Source of the DNA: Ascochyta rabiei
Taxonomy: Eukaryota > Ascomycota > Dothideomycetes > Pleosporales > Didymellaceae
Direction: 5' to 3'
Assembly: GCF_004011695.2 (NCBI RefSeq)
Contig: NC_082414.1
Span: 186,001 to 250,000 of the forward strand
Length of the DNA stretch: 64,000 bases
Shown here: piece after piece, positions 1 to 11,929 of the stretch
Layout of the letters: every line of letters starts with the position of its first letter
Numbering within the stretch: position 1 is the stretch's first letter
Notes under the pieces: generated by a model
Seen by the model: the letters and a program-made list of their open reading frames with translations, nothing else
Database searches by the model: none
What the model was told of the DNA's origin: nothing
Made by a program: the position numbers and the translations under genes

Positions 1-2236
1 ATGCTAGAGCTGTCTGGAAACGTGCAACTGTCCGATAGCCCCGGTATTGAAGACGAAAATTGTACTATCGACTCTGTAGACGACACTACAGTCCGTACGT
101 TTCTCTGTAACACTCCTCCACTAGTGGCCACACTGACAATGCTTTCTGCTATGATGCAGACTACTCCGGGGAGTTCTCTCATTGGAATTTCTCTATGCAC
201 ATCAAACGCAATATAGATGACTTAATGGCCAGATCCAACGTGCCGGTATGTGCCGAATCCTAGCTCTCATCATGTGTGCATATTGCAATATTGTGGTGAG
301 TCCTCGCTAACATTGCCTTCTAGAGTTTAGATCATGCCAACCGAGTGCCAGACTTCATCCGCGTTGGAGAGGCCGACCCGGGCTCCGCCTCCATCTCAGA
401 AATCGTTGGCGTTTTCCCACCTCGCTCGGTGGCTACGTTTCTGATAGACGTCTTCTTCAAGCACGCCACCAGTTTCTACTATTTCACAGATCGAGGCTCG
501 CTTGACGGCATTTTGGACCACATATATGAAAATAGGGCCGGATTACGTTCAAAAGACGTTACCCCGTCATGCCTGGTACTAATGGTCCTTGCAGTCGGAA
601 CCCAATATGTCCACTTGGAATCTCCTGAAAAGGACAGTAGACGCGTTAATGGTATTTTGTCAAACTCTAAGGAACACAAGAGCTGGGAGCTTGACATTGG
701 TTCGGCCTTTTATCGTCAAGTAGCGAAGCTCTTGTCGGAAGTTATCCATTCTGGCTCGCTCCTAAGTGTCCAGGTTTTTCTCCTCCTTGGTCTTTACTGT
801 CTACCTCTTGATGCCTCCGGATTGAGTTACGTCTACTTCAACCTGGCCGTTAAAGTCGCCATACAAAACGGCATGCATCGAAGGGTCTCACGTAGTATCT
901 TTCATGCTAAGAACAAAGAAATCAGGCGTCGCATTTGGTGGACAGCTTATTGCATGGAAAGGTTAGTTTTTAGCATTCGATCACCATACTGGCGTTTCTG
1001 CTTACATGCCTGAAACTCCAGAAAGATTGGAATTTACCATGGACGTCCGGCATCCATAAATCCCTCCGACATTGATGCAGATATACCACAAAGTCCTGAT
1101 GGTAACAATATAAGCAACGATTCTTTCGATGCCTCCGGCCTTTTAGAATCGATCGATCTGACACGCCAAGCAGAGGCGTTTCTTCAAGAGATGTGAGTTT
1201 TTGCTCAGACCTTCCCAAGAAAGGACCCAAGTGGGAGAGAACTGATTGATCATGATGTTCCAGATCGCGTCTTCGAACGTGCGAGAGATCTGAAATCGGG
1301 ACCATCTTGAGCCGAATCAAGCTTATGAAGACGAACCTGCGAGGATCATGGGTGCCTCCTTGTAAGGAAGCTCAATCAGCGTCAACAGCAAATCGAGTAG
1401 AGCAACCAATATCTCGCGCGAAGATGCATTCTCGGTTAGAGTGCTGTCTGCTGCACATGTTCATTGGGCGACCCTTCATTCTTGCCCACCGTCAGAGGCG
1501 TGCGGATGTCATTGCTCCGCAAGCGTCAGAAGCATCTCGAACGAAAGCAGTAGAGTCCCATATGCAGTGGGACTTCTTGGTCCAAGACTGTATTGCGGCC
1601 GCAAAAGAGGTGATCAGTTGCTGCCATGGTTTGCAGATTGGGGGTATGGGCCTCGCCAAGTCCTCCTATACCGAATATAGCTCCTGCCGTGCGTCGTTGC
1701 TGGTCTTGATTGCCTACAGCATCTGCTATCGCACGAACGAGTTTTCGAACACTTTGCGGAGAGGTTTGGATGCAATCAGGGAAATGGCTTCTGTTGGCGA
1801 TTCGGCGCGTTCAGAAGTTTGTTTGCTTGAAAGGCTGGAATCGGCATTGCATCGACTTCACGTATTCGATCCGATACCTACTGAACCAAAAGTCACAGCA
1901 GCAAAAGACCCAGCGGAAGATGGTTATGAAGGATTTGTTAATTGGTACACAAGACTAGGAGTCTCATCAAATTCCCGTACCGGACCGTCGACACAACATG
2001 GTGAAGTCGAACAAGGAGCGAAGGCGCAGACCCGAGAGCTTAGTCAACAGGCTGGACCAAGCATACATGATCCAGTCGTGACCGTCATGCCAGATGATAC
2101 ATCCATGGACATATATCCTTTCGACTTTGATTTGCTTCACACAGACGCTAATGCGGCTTTTTTCACGCCAGACTTCAACGAAATCGGCAATTCGGAGAGG
2201 GAATTGTTTCCAAATCTATTTTGGATGCCGAATTGA
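1..2236 (+). CDS. Fungal-specific transcription factor, 5'-truncated by the window edge
   Basis: This is a nuclear regulator of the Zn2Cys6 class with a fungal transcription-factor (Fungal_trans) middle domain. Exons by splice signals: 1-94, 160-245, 324-961, 1022-1192 and 1264-2236; every junction keeps phase, giving 653 visible residues. Seen early on are HYSGEFSHWNFSMHIK, then FYYFTDRGSLD, a helix-rich SVQVFLLLGLYCL stretch, NGMHRRVS, and RRRIWWTAYCMERKIGIYHG, the order and signature of this domain. An acidic tail with FDFDLL could be an activation segment. No Zn2Cys6 DNA-binding motif is visible, so it probably lies upstream; the ATG at base 1 is likely internal. The next two genes, on the other strand, share a CGG/CCG palindrome in their promoters, so this factor is a candidate regulator of them (inference). 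Confidence 0.85.
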
Positions 2237-2410
2237 CGTTTTGTGTAAGCTATAAGTACTTATATCTAAATATTGATGGATATGTACACCAGCGAAGGAA
2301 ATGTGCCATGAGCAAAGACGTACCGATACAAGCGTTTATAGATTGCCACATGATCTTGAACTTGCCCTTGTGTGTGCCTTGATGTGTAGCTTTCTTTGGC
2401 CAAATCTTGT

Positions 2411-4034
2411 TCACAGCATCGCTCGAGCAGACTCGCTGTCTGTAATATGTTGCCACATCTTCAGAGAGACGTGTTCCTTTGGCTGATACCACCTGCTTTG
2501 AGAGATGCGGTATGGCGCAGGCAAATCTACCTTCTCTGTGTCACCTGTTATGATCATAGATGCCACTGCTTTTGCGGAGAGAAAGATTTGGGGCATGCCG
2601 TGCCCGCTGAATCCCGCGCAGATATACTGGCCGGGGCGGCCGCAAGCTGGTCCAACATATGGAAAGCCGTCATTTGAGTACCCCATAACTAACAGAAAGG
2701 AAATATTAGTTTGAAACTTCGAATGCGCTGTTTCGGTGGTGTCAGACTTACTACCAGTCCAAACGTCTTCTGTGTGGACACCGCTGTTCTCCCAGCCGTA
2801 AAAATGTCGTTGCATGTATCCGTCAAAGTACTGTCGTGCACTCTCTATCACTTTGCTGTCGTCAGACACGTCGAACCATTCATTCAAGTCTTTGTAGTAA
2901 TCTCGCTTTGCACCTCCGAGGATGATGCTGCCGTCCGGCCGTGGGATCATGTAGTCGTACTCGTAGTCTGAGAACCTCATCATATAGCTATTTGTCAACT
3001 TCGGTGCATTTGCGCCAACTAGCCGAGCAACTATGCCTTTTACAGGGACAATATTATCTTTCATCTCCGGGACTAGGGCTGAAGTGTAGCCATTAGTAGC
3101 ATACACGATGATGTTGGTTTTTACAGAGCCGCGTGGTGTATGGACAAGCCAACGGTGATCCTTTGCGTCTGCATGTGTTGCCGACACGTTTGTGACAGGT
3201 GTGAATGTCTGTAAGTTTACTCCTAGAGGTACTGCCTTTTCTAGCAGATGCGTAACAAGCCTGTAGGGCCATAGCCGTGCTGCATCGTATATAAGGCAAG
3301 ACACTGCTCCTCGAACACCAGACACCTACAAATACAGTCAGGGCTTTGCTCTTCAAGGAACAGAAGAGTGGGCAAATAGGAGATTGTTTCTGTTTTCCGC
3401 CCGACGCGTACATACCCTTTCGGCCTCGCTGCCTGAAATATACTCTATTTCTTTTGCTGTGGAGATGCCTGCTTTTGCGACTTTTGCAAGATCGGCTTTC
3501 ATCTTATCGCGGCCTGTTTTGTAGAAACACACGTCTGCGACCTTCGTTGTTTCGAAGTCACAGTCGACATCCTCATGCTGAACTAGATCCCTGATTGCAT
3601 CGACCTGACGAGCCTCAAAAGAAGCCACATGTTCCGCGACTGCTTTGCCATGCGTCTCAAGGACACTGGCCGCTCTAAACAAGGGGTCAGGCTTCAAATG
3701 ACCGCCTGGAGGTGAACAATCAGTAAATACGGGAAATATGCAGTTCCGCGTCCGGTTACTACGTACCATTCCTTCCGGTAGCCCCAGAGCAAGCTTCGCG
3801 AGCTTCGAGGATAAGTATCGATGGAAGTGGACGGCCGCAGCGCGCAGTTTCCTCTATCAAATGATGCACTATCGATGCTCCAACATACCCTGCACCAACA
3901 ATCACAACATCTGCCTGGGTGCCAAGGTTTTTGGTGCTGCGATGATTGTCGATGGGGCCAACTTGTTTTCTCCAATAGGAGGGAACAGCACCGGCGACCG
4001 GAAATCTGTTCGCACAGCGAGTAGGGGAGGACAT
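2411..4034 (-). CDS. FAD-dependent oxidoreductase, DAO family
   Basis: This is a flavoprotein amine or amino-acid oxidase of the D-amino-acid oxidase superfamily, close to gamma-glutamylputrescine/sarcosine oxidase-like fungal proteins; the substrate is unknown. Exons: 4034-3767, 3705-3416, 3325-2752 and 2688-2411, in phase, giving 469 residues. The start ATG has a good context (CCAAAATGTC). The N-terminal Rossmann motif VVIVGAGYVGASI is followed by LILEAREACSGATGRNGGH, the FAD-binding signature of this group. The C-terminal motif MGYSNDGFPYVG then AGFSGHGMPQIFLSAKA is typical of the family. The last intron uses a perfect GTAAGT donor and restores WTGIMGYSNDG. No signal peptide is seen. Its promoter carries two palindromes (4165-4175, 4239-4246) that also occur before the UNC93-like gene. 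Confidence 0.9.
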
Positions 4035-4164
4035 TTTGGCATGTACATTCAGGTCTTCCAAATTCGCAATTGTTTGGTGAAGTAGGTGTTCTGCGAGCCT
4101 GTTGCGATCTCAGCATCCGAGTCGGAGTGAATGCGCAAGGGTGGCGCTTGTCGAGGATCTGCAA

Positions 4165-4175
4165 ACCGGGCCGGT
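4165..4175. promoter_or_regulatory. Palindrome ACCGG-G-CCGGT before the oxidoreductase gene
   Basis: A perfect inverted repeat with a one-base centre, 131-141 bases upstream of the oxidoreductase ATG. CGG/CCG pairs are the usual contacts of Zn2Cys6 regulators. The same 11-mer, on the other strand, lies before the UNC93-like gene at 7533-7543. Confidence 0.5.
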
Positions 4176-4238
4176 CACCGGCACGGAAGCGGTTGATTTG
4201 GCAAGCAAAACGCGAAAAGTATGATAGCCGGTGCAGCG

Positions 4239-4246
4239 GACCGGTC
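4239..4246. promoter_or_regulatory. Palindrome GACCGGTC before the oxidoreductase gene
   Basis: An 8-base perfect palindrome inside GCGGACCGGTCT, about 205-212 bases upstream of the oxidoreductase ATG. It recurs as CGGACCGGTCTGG at 7449-7456 before the UNC93-like gene. Confidence 0.5.
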
Positions 4247-5527
4247 TATCGTAGTTACGGCGAAAATATCTCATAAAACGTATACTGGGCTGCTGATAGG
4301 ACTGTTGAAACTCAAGGACTTGTTCGATATATCTCACGCCGGATAACGCTACCGTCAACGAGTCCCACGCCCTGTGACCACGCCGCTATGTCTCTTTTAG
4401 AATCCCCCGGGGCTCCAGGACCCGCTCCAATTCCCACGATCGCCAAACTTACCCCCGTCTTCGACGCAATAACCACCCGGCTGGCCATCGACTACAATTG
4501 CAGCCACGATAACTAGTGCGAGTAGCCAGCCAACACCCAAGACGCCTTCTGATATGAGTAAGACAGCATTTTTGACGTTAACGATAACGAACACCTGGAC
4601 ACGAGAGATATAAGATAAACACACTCAATTTTATTTTAAGACTACCTGTTGTTGTAGTTTAGAAGGTAGTATTTGTATGTTAGGATTAGGGTTGTCACAG
4701 GACTAGGAAATGAGAAGATCAGATGTAATAGGATGTATTGCAGGTAAGGATACACAAATCGCTACTATACTAGAGCAATTCCTACATCCCTTATATCCTT
4801 TGGGTGAATGCTAAGAACTAGTACCTATTCATGACCAAGAATAGGCCATAACGGATCAATCTAAGGCGTCGACGCTCCTGGTGGGTGGGAGTCCTGACGT
4901 AGTACGCACATTTTCTTCCCTACATAGCTTCGTTCTTATAGGCATATTTTCTACCGTAAGACCTGCAGATAGATCAAAACAAATTAGTTTACCATATTAC
5001 TTAAACTCAGGGTAAGCTATTAATCCTGTGAATGCAGTTATTAGCCTGTCGTAGCCGAGCCACTGCCTCCATCCAGTTTAACTCTCGTGTTAGCACGTAC
5101 GGTACACTGTATTAAATTTGGGCGAAGTGGATATTTATGTCATCCTTCAAGTCCAGGGACGCAGGTGACCGGCACAATCGTTTCAAAGAGCAATTTCTAT
5201 CATGAGTGCGGTACCTACAAGCAAGCAGTGACAGTTGCCCAAGCCTACACGGTCAACTAGATGCGCGTGGTCCACAATTGCACAATTGGTGCAGCCGAAA
5301 ATCGAATGGGAACACAAGTCATCGAGTATGGCCCGGTAGTGTGACTTGAAGGGATGCTAGAGGCACAGATCCAGTGTATTTGAACAACGGCTACCCGCTC
5401 ACATGCTCGAGCTCTTCCACCCTACTTTGGTACCTTCCAGGACGTAAATCCTTTGCCTTCGGTGTATGAGTGAGCCCTAAGCATATCTATCATTCACCTC
5501 AATCCGGGATTTCACTTCGGTGTGCTC

Positions 5528-7299
5528 TCATTTCCCCTTCTGAGAATCTTCCTGCACGATAGAATCTTGTCCCGCGACAACGACACCTGATGGTACCTTT
5601 GGTACTTTACCTATCAGTAGTACCATACTGGGGATCACCAGTACCAGCACGGCACAATTGACATAGAGCGGAATCTCTGGACCTATGGTGCTCGAAGAGC
5701 TCAGACCGTAGGACACTGCTTGGCCTATAACCTCAAATGCACGGAACACCCCTCCCGCTCGTGAAGCAGCCTCCACCTCGTTTGAAAATGTGCCGAGAAC
5801 CCAATATAAAGTTAATTGGGTCCAGTAGCCAGTGACAAAAATAATGAGGTAGGGTATCCACGCTTTGCTCCATCTCGTGGTTTGCCTGTCTCAGTTAGTC
5901 TCGATACTGCGTCGAACACCGGTACTGCTCACAATTTGTAGTCTAGGGTTGAATTAGAGCCAAGTTGATGGTATTCGATAGCGACCCAGATGAAGCAACC
6001 CATTTGTGGCATGATCCAGGCTAAGAACGCGACCCATGCTCGGCGCCTCTGCGACCAACGTTGACTGTCCAGTAGCTTGCCGAATAGGATCACTGATGGT
6101 ATTGTGATTGTCGCTATACAAGTCAATTTGGTAATATTGACATGAGTAGCCAATACTTACGAACAAGAAGAGACGAGAGGGCGCGTGCACGCACTGAGAA
6201 GTGGAGCGAGAGATAGGTGCCCATGGTTCCTCCGTAGAAGAAGGAGTAGAAGGCTGGAAGAAAGACAAGCCAAGTCTGTAAAAGGATTAAATGATTATAA
6301 GAAAAAGAGATTAGAGATGGTTTACTTTTGGGAGCCGCAAGTACCTCCATAAAGCACTGAATTCTTGCTTCCAGGTTTGCATCTCGGCCATCATGATTTT
6401 ACTGCCGTCGTGACGACGCACTCGAGCTGTTTTGGACAATAACAATGCCCATATTACACCGGTACATTCTGCGATCTTTTAGCAAGACTGCTATCGAGAC
6501 GAATGGCCTTGACGTACCGATTGCGACAAAGACCAGATAGGTGGCCCATGCCACTCCCCCACCTGATGAATCAGCGGAGTTTGTGGAAAAATTGATTGCG
6601 CCACCGATGACGCTTCCACTGCTTCGCATTGCGGACCAGATACCTGAGATCTGTCAGCGGACTGATAGCCTTGCCGAAGTTTCTCGTGTTCCTACCGAGG
6701 TAAAATCCTCTGTCTTTTGGATTTGGGTAAGTCAACATAGCTGTAGTCTCTCCGACGTAGAGGAAACCAGATGCAATGCCTTTCACGACCTGATTCAGTC
6801 AGTATGGTGTGTAATTAAGCTTGCGCCTCGAACCTACGTTGGCTGCTAGGAGGTACCACTCGACACTGAATCTAGCGTTCACATAGTACGAAGATCCGTC
6901 TAGCGGCATTGAAAGAGCTGCGATCAAGCAAGCCCACTTGATTCCAATTTTATTGATTAAAGGTCCTCCAAGGATGGTACTGAGGAAGCTGCAAGCGTAA
7001 CTCATCGAATTTGCAAGATTTGCAAGCCATGGTTTGGACAGTCCACCTCCTCCTAGATTAGATATGGCATCAGACATAGCAGGACCGACCAATGACAGCC
7101 TATGCGAGAATCAATTTACTACACGCAGCTTCGGATCTCAAACTCACATTCCAAATAGCACCATTTGGAACAGCACGCTCCGGTAAAAGGTTCGAGGCGT
7201 GTAAATCGAAATTTCTTCCTGCGACCCAACAGCTAGGTCGTCCGGACCATCATTCATGGTATCCACAACATTGGTCTTTTTGGTATCGAGGGCATCCAT
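5528..7299 (-). CDS. UNC93-like MFS-type membrane transporter
   Basis: This is a multi-pass membrane protein of the fungal UNC93-like (DUF895) branch of the major facilitator superfamily; its cargo is unknown. Eight exons: 7299-7148, 7099-6838, 6789-6696, 6643-6518, 6468-6326, 6275-6161, 6113-5933 and 5885-5528, all in phase, 476 residues. Family landmarks in order are GPAMSDAISNLGGGGLS, LANLANSMSYACSFLSTILGGP, a GETTAMLTYPNPKDRGFYL loop, RSSGSVIGGAINF, FYGGTMGTYLSLHFSVRARALSS, WVLGTFSNEVE and FRAFEVIGQAVSYG. About eleven hydrophobic segments are visible. The cytosolic N-terminus (about 40 residues) is polar. The promoter carries the same two palindromes as the oxidoreductase, suggesting that import or export is coupled to that enzyme (inference). 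Confidence 0.9.
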
Positions 7300-7448
7300 G
7301 ACAAAATATATTTGGGTTGTGCTCCGGAAATCAAGACACATTAGACGACTTATAGTTGCGAAGGTCACTACTATACAACAGCGAATTGGTTAGGGATTTG
7401 GTCTCTAGAGTATAGCTACCCACGCTCGCTAAATCTAGCGTGAGATCG

Positions 7449-7456
7449 GACCGGTC
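7449..7456. promoter_or_regulatory. Palindrome GACCGGTC before the UNC93-like gene
   Basis: An 8-base perfect palindrome in CGGACCGGTCTGG, about 150-157 bases upstream of the UNC93-like ATG. It is identical to the site at 4239-4246 before the oxidoreductase gene. Confidence 0.5.
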
Positions 7457-7532
7457 TGGTGAGTGTGATTGGACAGTATTGCACAAGAGGCTTGCGGACA
7501 TAGCGGATTAAGCGTGCGCAAACGCCTGTGGG

Positions 7533-7543
7533 ACCGGCCCGGT
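7533..7543. promoter_or_regulatory. Palindrome ACCGG-C-CCGGT before the UNC93-like gene
   Basis: A perfect inverted repeat, 234-244 bases upstream of the UNC93-like ATG. It is the reverse complement of the 11-mer at 4165-4175, and its arms extend by one more base pair (GACCGG..CCGGTC). Confidence 0.5.
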
Positions 7544-9496
7544 CTGCGCTCTTATCTCCAAACCATGATAACTTATCTAAAAGTCCACAATATACAACTG
7601 ACGCCACTAGGTAACTCTGACATCTTATCTCATATCTCCTTATGCGAGAACAAATAAGTGAATATATTGTTGCTTTATACCTGGTCCCGTTATGCCTGAT
7701 CAGACCCTGCTACGTACGCAAGCAGCAATTTCGGAAGGCGAGCCACTTATGGCTGTACTGTCAATGAAACTGGCCATACCCATACTGTCGATAAAGTAAA
7801 ATAGACAGTCGAAGCTGGAAACGCTTGTCCTTGATGTTCCAAGTCAATGTATCCACTAGCAGAAGTTATTCACAGATAGAAGAAGAAAATAGGATCTTAG
7901 AAAGAGTAGCTAAATCGCAACACAGAAAGCTTTCTTAATATAAGGAGTATAATGATATACTATTATGCTCGGCTTATACATATACGTGCGTCACGCACAA
8001 AGACTTAGTAAGGGCAGTATGGGTTCGGAAGATTGAAAAACACCAGCACAAGCGAGATGTTTCTTTAATGCAAGATTACAGGTGCCCGGATTGATAGCAC
8101 GAAGAGCACAGAATTAGCAAAGCGAAGAATCTGCACTTATGAATAGGACGCTGTAAACATGCTCGAACTGATTTAGTCCGAAGAGAGCTTCCTAAATAAA
8201 AAGTGCTACCAAGCATGGCAGGCAAGCTTGAGCATGAAAACATCCATCTCACAGGCCGCTGACAATTCAATACGAGTAGTTATTTCTTCCAACTAGACGT
8301 GAACGCTCTGCATATCACCCCGATTTGGTACCTTCTTTCACTGCTCAGCCAATCGGGTGCTTCAAGCTTCCTTTGCCACTATGTTGGAACGCGTTCTGCT
8401 ATGTTTTGGCTGGTGAGGTCTTACAGCGACAGTACTGCGATTGCAATGGCAAAGGATGCAAAGCAGGACGCAGACTTTTTGTTGCTGCGGGTTTGACCCT
8501 TAGAAAGCCTGTGGTGCAATATGGGCTTTTTTGTTGCCACAATTGGACTTTTGAAAACATGGAACAGCCAAGATCTAGCACCAAATACGAGGATTATCTG
8601 AACCTTAATGAAGTGCGACTCTGGTACAAAGCCGGCTTCGGCTTCGTAAGGGTACGTACTTGTCATGAAAACAAATGATATGGAGAATCTAATATCGTAA
8701 ACATGCCATCAGCTTGAGAGACAAGGAAAAAGGAGGCATTGAGCTGAGCGTACTGCAGGTACATCAGCCTAACAACGATCAGCACACTTGAACAATCGCC
8801 TACAATCCATCACTTCTCGATACTCGCATAGTGTGCATGCATACAACTCCCCTCCTGCAATACTCAGTGCGTATTACGTTATGCAGCAAATTTGCTTAAT
8901 AATTGTCACGCGATATGTACTGTGGTAGCTGGCATAAGTAGTGTAGGTGGGTAACTGTATCCGGGGGTACGGACCGAAAATACAAGAACTCCTATTCTTT
9001 ATCTGAGCCAAGAAGAGTAGTTCTAGCTGCTGACTGTCAGTGCTGTCTGCCCTGTGTTGAGCTGTACAAACCTCAATACGCGGGGCTTATTCACCCCCCA
9101 CTGCGAGACCCACCTACAATACTAATACCAGCTACCACAGTAAATACAATGTCACCTCAAAAGCGTTTTTGCCACCTGACTAAGTCGCGGACTGGAAGCA
9201 GTGCATCCGGCAAAATATGGTTTCGACGATGTTTTACGCCGTTTTCCTTGTGGTAACCTTAGATCAGTAGAGCGTTTTTATGTTGGAAGTGTAATATGTA
9301 GGTTAGCAATGGGACAAGCAGCGTGTATGCACATTTCGAAGAAGAGCTAGACTAGGCATCAACGACCTAATTTTGAAGTGCTTTGGTATCGAGGCTAGGT
9401 CCACCTAACACAAACCACGAATTAGAAGATCTCTGAACATTCTTGCTGCTCAATCTCCTAACTCCTGATTAACTGAATTAATCGCACTATTAATGA

Positions 9497-9948
9497 TTAG
9501 TAGAAGCTTGTCCGGTGAAGGATTTTCCTTACGCAAGAGATTGTCTGTATAGCACTCTTATTAGTGTCTGTTCCAACGTGTGAAGTTGAAAAGTGAGAAC
9601 TTACACCTCCTGAGCAGACCTGGTCTAGTACATCCCCTTCGGAATTCTTTGGTGAATAACAGGCTGATCTATAAATGGGTGTGGTTGAAGATTGGCGGCC
9701 TGAACACTGTTGTTGATGTCAGAAGCCCACTTCTAAGCACGTTGTCGATTCACTAATCATACGCAATATGAATTTGCTGCGATGCCCTAATCATGTGTCA
9801 ATTATTTAAAACTGTACATATAGACACAACTGAGTTATACCTTGCAGGTACGATCACCAGTAAGAGCAGTGCCGTAGTCACAAAATTGTTTGCTGGCGCT
9901 AGCCATCATAGTCTGAACAAGTAAGAAAGCGATGAAAGACAACCTCAT
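9497..9948 (-). CDS. Small Cys-rich secreted protein (effector-like)
   Basis: This is a 93-residue protein rebuilt from four short exons: 9948-9841, 9786-9763 (24-nt microexon), 9706-9605 and 9544-9497. All junctions are GT..AG and phase 0. Residues 1-18 form a signal peptide (MRLSFIAFLLVQTMMASA). The mature part has seven Cys, at about 23, 35, 44, 45, 60, 75 and 82, including NSYCCS and VCSGG, the spacing style of small disulfide-rich fungal effectors. No catalytic domain is recognised. A TATA-like GTGTATAAAT lies about 75 bases upstream of the ATG. No single frame spans the gene, so simple ORF callers miss it. It sits about 3.3 kb from a RIP-mutated transposon island, a typical setting for effector genes. 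Host-interaction function is inference; secretion is well supported by the sequence. Confidence 0.7.
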
Positions 9949-10859
9949 GATTGTAGCTTGATGATTGCAAAACCTGTAAATATGGGGAATATCGAAACGA
10001 GAGGGATAGGACGAGCGTGAATTTATACACGTTGACTGTAAAAGTGTACTTTCGTGTCAAGATATCAAGGCCGCGTCGCGTTGCGACCGAGATTTGTCGA
10101 ATGACCTCAGCATCGGGCCTTTTTCGGTATTACTATTACTAAAATATGCGAAAAGGGGGTTTCAACATCAGCTATTGCCGTTTATGGTCGAACTTGGTAA
10201 TTAAATTACCGGTCATAATGCGTTTGATTTAAACCTGAAACAAAGGCGTTGTATCGCCATGAATGGGAACGGTAGCTGTACTATATTTCAGTTGTTGGAC
10301 ATTAAAGACTTCTATGCTGTAGTAGGGATCACAAGCGGTGTGGATGGTCGATGAGATTATACCGGGGTCGATTTACACAAAAGTGGACCAGGTGGTACTG
10401 AGCATGGCCGAAGCTAAGTTTTACTATATCTTGGCACCGTAACAAATAACACCGAACCAAAGCCAGTTCAATGTCAAATGACACAGAATCGAATACATGT
10501 GAAACTAAGGTGTTACAGAACGCTGCAGCCCTTCTCGTAAGAAGCTCGCGATACTTAGGATCTATCCACCAAACGACCGAATAAGCTTCTAGAAAATATC
10601 ATCTACCTTACCGTAACGAGGCATCGTGCATTCGGCCTTGGTATTGCAATTCTGCGGCACTTTCCTAATAGGGGATAGTGCCACATATAGCCATAGTGTG
10701 CAAAACATACGCTCTAGGCAATTAGAGGACACAATAACAATTATTCATACCATTAAATCTACCTACTGCTATCCCTCTACTATCTTTCCTAGTGTAAAGC
10801 AAGTACTATTTTCCATAACTAGAACCTTACATAATAATACTTTATTAATCTAATAGTCT
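9949..10859. other. Promoter of the Cys-rich gene and gene-free AT-rich stretch
   Basis: The TATA-like element of the Cys-rich gene lies near 10020-10029 on the minus strand. Beyond it I see no gene; composition becomes AT-rich with many TA steps from about 10.7 kb, as in the transposon island. Confidence 0.4.
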
Positions 10860-11262
10860 AGGGATAGCACTATTGAATTAAGTAAACAGCTAGGGGGTTA
10901 CCCCTAAAAGGGCACAACAACCAACCTGCAGTAAGGATTTAAGCAGCGTCTCTCTACCCCTAGAATCCGTAAGGCAACCGAAAGACGCTATAAAACGTAG
11001 TAGGGCATAACTTGCGCACGTATAAAAAGCCTAAAGAAGGTGTTACTAAATAGTGTTATATACTATACTACTATAAACAATGCTAATGTGGGCTAATGTA
11101 AGCTATTATAGGGTAGAGGTTTGGTGTAGTCTTGGCAGAGTGATCCGCTCACCCGTATGATCCGCTCACCTGTGAAGTACGTTAGCTATTGTAGGTGGCT
11201 CTATAGCCTTATCTATATCTGAGCGTTAAGGTGATAATCGGTCGTTGCGCGCACGGACATGG
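10860..11262. mobile_element. Truncated nested transposon relic (two right ends)
   Basis: AT-rich, TA-saturated DNA contains two recognisable element ends. One ends at 11182: two copies of an ATCCGCTCACC-type motif, then TGTGAAGTACGT followed by TA, matching the ends of the MITE and Fot1-like element near 16.8 and 18.1 kb. The second ends at 11262: CGTTGCGCGCACGGACATGG followed by TA, matching the right end of the outer element at 18488. The order (Fot1-like end, then outer end) is the same as in the big island. I cannot find the matching left ends, so the left border is approximate. Confidence 0.5.
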
Positions 11263-11929
11263 TATGCACCTTTGGTGTAGAGAAGACGTCCAGTCTTGTC
11301 GATGTGGACGCAAAAATTGCCTGCGCTGAGTAGCACCAATGAAGGCTCAATGAATATCAGCTCTGCAGAAGGCCGGCCGCACTTACGGAGTCGACATCGA
11401 TTAATTGCTGTCACTCTACTGCTGCTCTTCCAATCGACACCCTGAGCCTGCTCGCGCCACAAACCTGCGCGCTCATTAGTCCTACTGCCACTCCAAGACG
11501 GGGGCGTCAGGAGGCAACCAGAGGTCTATACTACTACGAACAGCGATGGCCGGTTTCGCTCTCAGTGCTTCGATTCAATCTTGACGATGTAACCTCATCG
11601 TTTGAAATTTAGGCAGGCTCTGAACAATGAGTGTGAAACCTATCGGACAAGGACAAGGAAAAGCCGGGCTCAGATCGATTCTCGTCTAATGGGCCACTCT
11701 CCGCGCCAGTCTCTTTTCGATAATTCGGAGAAACCCTCTCACCACCCCAGTTCACAAAACTCGCGCACAGGCATTTCTGCAGATCAGAACGATTGCAACG
11801 ACAGTAATCACACGTGGGATGGTTTTCACCGTCTTTCTTCATGATTCACATCGCCTACTCTTATCTCCACTATATGTTCCCTGCTAGGGTGACTCAAAAC
11901 ATTATTCCCTTCTCTGCTGCAACAAGAGT
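11263..11929. other. Intergenic region, no gene seen
   Basis: This separates the relic from the 3' end of the RNase gene. Open frames on both strands (for example 11226-11462 minus and 11609-11842 minus) have no recognisable domain. Confidence 0.4.

Larger units (their letters stand above)
4035..5527. other. Intergenic region with oxidoreductase promoter
   Basis: The first 250 bases are the promoter of the minus-strand oxidoreductase and hold the two palindromes listed separately. From about 4400 to 5500 I see no gene. Short open frames (for example a hydrophobic one at 4397-4624 on the minus strand) have no start context or recognisable domain. Confidence 0.5.
7300..9496. other. Intergenic region, AT-rich after 7.6 kb
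   Basis: The part next to 7299 is the promoter of the UNC93-like gene, with the two palindromes at 7449-7456 and 7533-7543. The remainder to the Cys-rich gene holds no gene I can support. A Cys-containing open frame at 8325-8678 lacks an ATG and a signal peptide. Confidence 0.4.

Noticed and set aside
8325..8678. Cys-containing plus-strand frame as a second effector candidate
   Set aside because: No ATG near the start, no signal peptide, and no splice signals giving one.
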